Of a stretch of 5,581 nt of DNA, positions 1 to 5,581 are shown piece after piece (position 1 is the first letter of the stretch; each line of letters begins with the position of its first letter). The DNA comes from Polynucleobacter sp. UBA2650. Its GTDB lineage: Bacteria > Pseudomonadota > Gammaproteobacteria > Burkholderiales > Burkholderiaceae. The notes beneath the pieces were generated by a model that did no database searches, had not been told where the DNA came from, and was given only the letters and a program-made list of their open reading frames with translations. The stretch lies in NCBI GenBank assembly GCA_002359975.1, contig DENG01000005.1:2546-8126 (forward strand). Reading direction: 5' to 3'. Position numbers and translations under genes: made by a program.

Positions 1-2336
<2,336 letters not shown>

Positions 2337-2367
2337 CTAAATTTTTATTTGTTTTTAAATGATGTGG

Positions 2368-3174
2368 TTATTTTTTGAGGCCAAGAACATCCTGCATATC
2401 AAACCAACCCTTCGCTTGATTCTGTAAAAAGGCGGCTGCCCGCAAAGCACCTTGAGCGTAAGACTGACGACTACTTGATTTGTGACTAATTTCAATCCGC
2501 TCACCCTCACCCGCAAAAATCACCGTATGATCACCCACAATATCGCCGCCACGGATGGTGGCAAAGCCAATGCTCCCTGGCACTCTTGGACCAGTATGGC
2601 CTTCACGTGCATACACTGCTACATCACTTAATGTTTTACCTTGTGCATTAGCAATTACCTCACCCATCTTTAGAGCAGTGCCAGAGGGTGCATCCACTTT
2701 ATGCCGATGATGGGCTTCCACGATCTCAATGTCATAGCCTTGATTAAGCAACTGCGCAGCGACCTGCAAAATCTTGAAGGTAGCGTTCACACCCACACTC
2801 ATATTCGGCGCAAAGACCATTGCAATGGTTTCTGAGGTGGCCTGTAACTGCTTTAATTGCTCAGGGGTGAAACCGGTGGTTCCAATAATCATTTTGACCC
2901 CCGCCTTTTGTGCCGCAACCGCATGCAATAAAGTACCTTCGGGTCTTGTGAAGTCAATCAAATACTCAGCCCCTGTCAAACCTTTGGCTAGATCAGAAGT
3001 TATTTGGACCTTTGTTGCCTTCCCCAAGAATGCCCCTGCGTCGTTCCCTAATTGTGGGCATGCGCTATGCTCGAGTGCGCCAGTTAGCTCCGCATTTGGA
3101 TCATTCAGAATGGTCTCGATGAGCATCTTGCCCATCTTTCCGGTAGCGCCGGCAACCGCAAATTTCATTGGCAT
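2368..3174 (-). CDS. dapB: 4-hydroxy-tetrahydrodipicolinate reductase
   Basis: DapB catalyses the NAD(P)H-dependent reduction of 4-hydroxy-tetrahydrodipicolinate to tetrahydrodipicolinate, in the diaminopimelate/lysine pathway that feeds peptidoglycan and protein synthesis. It is cytoplasmic and normally a tetramer. The 268-residue protein has the usual family length. An N-terminal Rossmann fold carries [10 protein letters not shown] (7-16), the GxxGxxG nucleotide-binding loop, with Glu35 after the second strand. GTTGF is at 98-102. The catalytic and substrate-binding block [15 protein letters not shown] spans 153-167; His155 and Lys159 correspond to E. coli His159 and Lys163. [11 protein letters not shown] (190-200) and the C-terminal HKSSSR (231-236) also match the family. 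The first ATG is preferred over Met3 because GAAGG (3181-3185) sits 6 nt upstream. The gene follows bamE by 17 nt and precedes leuS by 43 nt, so all three look like one transcription unit. All expected key residues are present. Confidence 0.98.
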   Translation of the reverse strand: MPMKFAVAGATGKMGKMLIETILNDPNAELTGALEHSACPQLGNDAGAFLGKATKVQITSDLAKGLTGAEYLIDFTRPEGTLLHAVAAQKAGVKMIIGTTGFTPEQLKQLQATSETIAMVFAPNMSVGVNATFKILQVAAQLLNQGYDIEIVEAHHRHKVDAPSGTALKMGEVIANAQGKTLSDVAVYAREGHTGPRVPGSIGFATIRGGDIVGDHTVIFAGEGERIEISHKSSSRQSYAQGALRAAAFLQNQAKGWFDMQDVLGLKK

Positions 3175-3180
3175 GATTTA

Positions 3181-3185
3181 CCTTC
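3181..3185 (-). promoter_or_regulatory. Ribosome binding site of dapB
   Basis: The minus strand reads GAAGG here, 6 nt before the ATG at 3174. This decides the start in favour of the first of two nearby ATGs (MPMKF rather than MKF). It lies in the 17-nt gap after the bamE stop, as expected for an internal operon gene. It is the clearest Shine-Dalgarno among the complete genes. Confidence 0.7.
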
Positions 3186-3191
3186 TATCCA

Positions 3192-3791
3192 CTAGTTTTT
3201 AACAGGCGTAATTACTGTATTTGGCTGTGGGGATGGCAAGGGTAAATTATTTGGCTGACTAATTACCATCACTTCAGGGGCCACCTTTTTTTGTCTTTTT
3301 GGGGGCTTATTTTTGCCAGTCATCACATCCCAAAAACTTCGTCTCTCCCGTGCGTAGGTATCAATTTCTGCCACCAATTCAACTTCGGTTGGTAGGGCAT
3401 CCCCTCCAAACTTAGCGAGTTGATCTCCCTCAAAAATTAATGTGACACGTCGCTCCTTACCAACAGTCTCGCCCTCACGCTTGAACTCAAAGACATAGTC
3501 CCAACGATTCGCATGGAAGTAACTTGCTAATAAGGGCGTGCCCATAATTTGACGTACCTGCTCACGTGTCATACCTACTTTTAAGTTTGAATACTGTTCG
3601 CTCGAAATAAAATTGCCCTGCACAACATCAGGGACATAGGGCTGAAAAATACTATTCATCCACGCCCGCTGCGTATTGTCGATTGCTGAGGAGCAGCCTC
3701 CCAAAGCAAGACAAAATACGCTAACCCATAGCGCTCTTTGGCTTCTGGCTAGGGAACTGCTGACAGAACGGGTAAAAATGCTAATCTGCAT
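3192..3791 (-). CDS. bamE: Outer membrane assembly lipoprotein BamE (OmlA/SmpA)
   Basis: BamE is a small lipoprotein of the BAM complex, which folds beta-barrel proteins into the outer membrane; it faces the periplasm. The start gives a long basic n-region, a hydrophobic stretch (about 21-31) and a lipobox LGGC with the lipidated Cys at 33. The family core then reads PYVPDVVQGNF (51-61), VGMTREQVRQIMGTP (72-86), a WDYVFEF strand (97-103) and RRVTLIFEGDQLAKF (114-128). E. coli BamE is about 113 residues. This protein has 199, because a tail follows the core: an acidic segment near 136-145, a Lys-rich patch KPPKRQKK (162-169), then a Pro/Asn-rich end. Longer OmlA proteins are known in betaproteobacteria. 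No in-frame ATG precedes the lipobox apart from the chosen one, so the start is firm although I see no clear Shine-Dalgarno. It is the first gene of the leftward operon and diverges from fur, an arrangement familiar in Burkholderiales. Confidence 0.93.
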   Translation of the reverse strand: MQISIFTRSVSSSLARSQRALWVSVFCLALGGCSSAIDNTQRAWMNSIFQPYVPDVVQGNFISSEQYSNLKVGMTREQVRQIMGTPLLASYFHANRWDYVFEFKREGETVGKERRVTLIFEGDQLAKFGGDALPTEVELVAEIDTYARERRSFWDVMTGKNKPPKRQKKVAPEVMVISQPNNLPLPSPQPNTVITPVKN

Positions 3792-3809
3792 GGACTAAAG
3801 GTTCAACGT

Positions 3810-3838
3810 ATCATTAAGTACTTGATTTTAGCGCCCAA
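3810..3838 (-). promoter_or_regulatory. Weak candidate promoter for bamE-dapB-leuS
   Basis: On the minus strand a TTGGGC (-35-like, 3833-3838) and an AATGAT (-10-like, 3810-3815) are separated by 17 nt. Transcription would begin about 12 nt before the bamE ATG. Matches to consensus are only 3 of 6 and 4 of 6, so this rests mainly on position: a promoter for the leftward operon is expected in this 71-nt divergent region. Confidence 0.2.
3813..3826. promoter_or_regulatory. Imperfect palindrome in the bamE/fur divergent region, possible operator
   Basis: The 14-nt sequence ATTAAGTACTTGAT is a palindrome with a perfect 8-nt centre (AAGTACTT) and one mismatched pair (3815/3824). It overlaps the proposed fur -35 element and the proposed bamE -10 element, so a bound dimer could affect both promoters. 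It does not resemble a Fur box (GATAAT-type repeats). The assignment as an operator is inference; AT-rich intergenic DNA yields such palindromes by chance. Confidence 0.2.
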
Positions 3839-3852
3839 TGCCTAAATATGAT
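3822..3852 (+). promoter_or_regulatory. Candidate sigma-70 promoter for fur
   Basis: TATGAT at 3847-3852 matches the -10 consensus at 5 of 6 positions. TTGATT at 3822-3827 matches the -35 consensus at 4 of 6, but the spacer is 19 nt, longer than the ideal 17. Initiation about 7 nt after the -10 would fall near 3859, only some 4 nt before the fur ATG. That implies a nearly leaderless mRNA, which agrees with the absence of a Shine-Dalgarno sequence before fur. Confidence 0.35.
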
Positions 3853-3862
3853 CTAAAACCCT

Positions 3863-4312
3863 ATGAGCCAAAACTCCTCCCCTGCTGAACTTCGAGAAAT
3901 CGGCCTAAAGGTGACCGCACCGCGCATCAAGGTTCTAGAGTTCTTTCAGCAAAACCCTAGCTCCCATTACAGTGCCGAAGAGGTCTATATGGCGTTATCT
4001 AAAGATGATTCAGATATCGGCATTGCTACGGTCTACCGAGTTTTAACCCAGTTTGAGCAAGCCGGGATCCTCTTGCGGAGCCATTTTGAGTCAAGCAAGG
4101 GGGATAGCCGAGCCATTTACGAGCTCAATGAAGGGAAGCATCATGACCACCTGGTTTGCCTAGATTGTGGACACGTGGAGGAGTTTGTAGATCCCGCTAT
4201 TGAGAAGCGTCAAAACGAGATTGCCAAGTCTCTTGGCTTTAAATTACAAGAGCATTCACTGGCGATGTATGGTCATTGCCAGAAAAAAAATTGCCGTAAT
4301 AAGAAGAAGTAA
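3863..4312 (+). CDS. fur: Ferric uptake regulator Fur
   Basis: Fur is a dimeric metal-dependent repressor that, with Fe(II), binds operators of iron-uptake genes. The 149-residue product has an N-terminal winged helix (about 1-85), including GLKVTAPRIKVLEFF and the recognition segment IGIATVYRVLTQFEQAGIL (52-70), then a dimerisation and metal-binding domain. HHDHLVCLDCG (93-103) supplies His94, His96, Cys99 and Cys102. Glu87, His131 and the second pair Cys139/Cys144 in GHCQKKNC also match E. coli positions, and His35 matches E. coli His33. Both structural-zinc cysteine pairs are therefore present. Compared with E. coli Fur, about four residues are inserted in ESSKGDSRAIYEL (76-88), and the His-rich C-terminal tail is replaced by a short basic end RNKKK. 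No Shine-Dalgarno precedes the ATG, but the start gives the typical family N-terminus. It diverges from bamE and is followed 27 nt later by rsmE. Within the family (Zur, PerR, Mur), the motif set and the context next to bamE favour Fur. Confidence 0.96.
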   Translation: MSQNSSPAELREIGLKVTAPRIKVLEFFQQNPSSHYSAEEVYMALSKDDSDIGIATVYRVLTQFEQAGILLRSHFESSKGDSRAIYELNEGKHHDHLVCLDCGHVEEFVDPAIEKRQNEIAKSLGFKLQEHSLAMYGHCQKKNCRNKKK

Positions 4313-4339
4313 ACCAAAAAGGGATTAGGTTAATTTCTG

Positions 4340-5092
4340 ATGCCACAGTTTTATCTAGCAGGTGATTGGGCCGACTCCGATCAAGCAAAATTGATTTGTG
4401 ATATTAATGCCGATCTTGTCCACCATCTTCGTGTACGCCGCATCACCGACTCTGAATCATTTGCTATCTTTGATGGAAAAGGGCATATTGCAAGAGCGAC
4501 ATTACTAAATCTCTCTAAGCAATTTGGGCAAATAGAAATCACCGATATCGAGCTGGATTTGCACCGAGAGTCGCCCCATCGCATTGCGCTCATTCAGGGA
4601 TTGGCAGGGGGCGACAAAATGGATTGGATTATTGAAAAAGCGGTTGAAACGGGTGCTGCCCATATTATTCCCGTTGAATGCGAACGCTCAGTTCTACGAC
4701 TTCGCAGCGATACCAAACGTTCCGAGAAGCGCCTAGCTCACTGGCAAGCAATTGCGGAGGCTGCTTGCGAACAATGCGATCGAACGGTCATTCCTCAGAT
4801 TGAACCAGTACAAAATTATGACCATGCCATCAAGACTTCAAAAGCGAAGATTAAAGCCCTTCTAAGCCCTGAAGCCAAGGGTTCATTTGAGGGCTTTTTA
4901 AATCAACAAGTGCCTAGCGATATATGTATTGTGATTGGGCCAGAAGGCGGACTCTCGTCCAATGAAGAAGCCTTAGCCCAACAGGCTGGCTTCGAAATAC
5001 TCTCTCTAGGGCCGCGCGTACTCAGAACAGAAACTGCTGGGATCGTAGCGATCACAGCAGTTCATGCTGTTTGGAATCTAAAAAGAGCTTAG
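4340..5092 (+). CDS. rsmE: 16S rRNA (uracil-1498-N3)-methyltransferase RsmE
   Basis: RsmE is a SPOUT-class, S-adenosylmethionine-dependent methyltransferase that makes m3U1498 in helix 44 of 16S rRNA, acting on the 30S subunit. The 250-residue length fits the family (about 240-250). An N-terminal PUA-like RNA-binding domain (about 1-72) contains HHLRVRR (28-34) and FDGKGHIARA. The SPOUT domain follows: QGLAGGDKMDWIIEKAVETG (86-105), PVECERSVLR (111-120), a conserved AACEQCDR (141-148), then the knot and cofactor motifs IGPEGGLSSNE (199-209) and LGPRVLRTETAG (223-234). All hallmarks are intact. The ATG gives the expected MPQFYL start; AGG lies about 11 nt upstream, a weak ribosome binding site. 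It follows fur by 27 nt with no visible terminator, so the two may be co-transcribed. It converges on the barstar-like gene with 6 nt between stop codons. Confidence 0.95.
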   Translation: MPQFYLAGDWADSDQAKLICDINADLVHHLRVRRITDSESFAIFDGKGHIARATLLNLSKQFGQIEITDIELDLHRESPHRIALIQGLAGGDKMDWIIEKAVETGAAHIIPVECERSVLRLRSDTKRSEKRLAHWQAIAEAACEQCDRTVIPQIEPVQNYDHAIKTSKAKIKALLSPEAKGSFEGFLNQQVPSDICIVIGPEGGLSSNEEALAQQAGFEILSLGPRVLRTETAGIVAITAVHAVWNLKRA

Positions 5093-5104
5093 GATAATTT
5101 AAGC
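5087..5104. terminator. Weak stem-loop at the convergent rsmE / barstar junction
   Basis: GCTTAGG and TTTAAGC can pair around an ATAA loop (five Watson-Crick pairs plus two G-T wobbles), centred on the junction of the two stop codons. No T-tract follows on either strand, so it does not look like a standard intrinsic terminator. It is reported only because this is the one place where a bidirectional terminator would be expected. Confidence 0.12.
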
Positions 5105-5545
5105 GAAGGAATAGAACACGCGATACGGTACACGGCGCTCAGACCAGAACTCGACTGCATCACGGAATACATCTAACAGAGTTTCGCGCGCTTCCTTATC
5201 AAACTTTTGCGTACAAGGAAGCCCCTCAAGGACCACCACAAAACCTGGTTGTGGTCCCGCCTTATCAACCAAGGTCGTTAATGCGTCTAAGAGAGGATCA
5301 AAGTTTTTCGCTTGTTGCTTAGTAAACATGTAAGCATTCGCGATGGCTTCAAGCACCTCACCTTTTGTATTGGCATTAGTACATGCAGCGTATACAAAGT
5401 GTTGACCAAGCTCGGTAGCGGCCTCTGCTAAATCGCTCGTTCTAAATGCACGAATCGATTGCACGATATTGGGGCGCACACTGCGCAACATTGCTGGGGG
5501 TCCAGCATCTCTGATTGCCAAAGCGGCGCGCCAAGAAGCTGTCAC
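5099..5545 (-). CDS. Barstar-family (barnase inhibitor-like) protein, start uncertain, may extend past window
   Basis: The C-terminal half (about residues 50-148, counted from the GTG) resembles the barstar family, which binds and inhibits barnase-type ribonucleases in the cytoplasm. Visible features are the helix KNFDPLLDALTTL (80-92), with Asp83 and Asp87 matching barstar Asp35 and Asp39; the strand GFVVVLEGLP (101-110); KFDKEARETLLDVFRDA (114-130); and the C-terminal strand YRVFYSF. The tyrosine at barstar position 29 is not present. An N-terminal region of about 48 residues precedes the fold (LRSVRPNIVQSIRAFRTSDL), as I recall for betaproteobacterial homologues. GTG at 5545 is chosen because AGGA lies 6 nt upstream. 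However, the frame stays open to the right edge (QTYAANQDLGKK before the GTG), so the gene may begin outside, and ATG at 5491 is also possible. No ribonuclease partner is in the window. The family assignment is by pattern only. Confidence 0.8.
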   Translation of the reverse strand: MTASWRAALAIRDAGPPAMLRSVRPNIVQSIRAFRTSDLAEAATELGQHFVYAACTNANTKGEVLEAIANAYMFTKQQAKNFDPLLDALTTLVDKAGPQPGFVVVLEGLPCTQKFDKEARETLLDVFRDAVEFWSERRVPYRVFYSFA

Positions 5546-5551
5546 TTTTTT

Positions 5552-5555
5552 TCCT
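5552..5555 (-). promoter_or_regulatory. Possible ribosome binding site for the barstar-like gene
   Basis: The minus strand reads AGGA here, followed by six A residues and then GTG at 5545. The spacing is good for a Shine-Dalgarno element and is the main reason for choosing the GTG start. The same bases can equally be read as in-frame codons (LGKK) of a longer protein, so the site may be fortuitous. Confidence 0.4.
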
Positions 5556-5581
5556 AGGTCTTGATTGGCAGCATAGGTCTG

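Noticed and set aside
2774..3202. A 142-codon open frame on the plus strand
   Set aside because: It lies entirely antisense to dapB and the end of bamE. Its composition reflects the complementary strand of conserved coding sequence, with no family resemblance or ribosome binding site.
3286..3305. T7, T5 and G5 runs suggesting a terminator or a frameshift in bamE
   Set aside because: The runs encode the Lys/Pro-rich tail of BamE on the minus strand in an intact frame, and no stem precedes them.
3800..3820. Possible Fur box between bamE and fur
   Set aside because: The minus strand contains AATGATA, but by eye only about half of the 19-nt Fur consensus matches and the second half-site is absent.
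4381..4593. A 70-codon minus-strand frame
   Set aside because: It is antisense to the N-terminal domain of rsmE and has no independent support.

Overview
This window looks like a housekeeping stretch of a betaproteobacterial chromosome. The base composition is moderate for that class. The linked set leuS, dapB, bamE (omlA/smpA) and a divergent fur matches Burkholderiales gene order as I know it. The protein sequences (Fur, BamE, LeuRS and a C-terminal barstar module) and the moderate GC suggest a Polynucleobacter-like freshwater member of the Burkholderiaceae. That placement is inference from pattern and gene order, not from a search.

Layout. From the left edge to about 3.79 kb, three genes read leftwards in the order bamE, dapB, leuS. 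leuS is cut by the left edge and lacks roughly its last 100 codons. Gaps are 17 nt (bamE to dapB) and 43 nt (dapB to leuS), so this is probably one operon. A 71-nt intergenic region (3792-3862) separates bamE from the divergent pair fur and rsmE, which read rightwards with a 27-nt gap. At the right end, a barstar-family gene on the minus strand converges on rsmE with only 6 nt between the stop codons. Its reading frame stays open to the right edge, so its true start is uncertain. Coding density is very high and no gap exceeds 71 nt. I see no tRNA or rRNA gene, IS element, CRISPR array or phage material.

How the genes relate. bamE encodes an outer-membrane lipoprotein of the BAM complex, dapB a step of diaminopimelate/lysine synthesis, and leuS leucyl-tRNA charging. 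All are envelope or translation growth functions that suit one constitutive transcript. fur encodes the iron-responsive repressor and rsmE a 16S rRNA U1498 methyltransferase; they may share a transcript. The barstar-like protein would inhibit a barnase-type ribonuclease, but no such nuclease is in view.

I found no undescribed system here. The points worth a second look are small: the fur/bamE divergent promoter region (possible near-leaderless fur mRNA and an imperfect palindrome), an A8 tract in fur, a tail on BamE, and the altered binding helix and unclear start of the barstar homologue.
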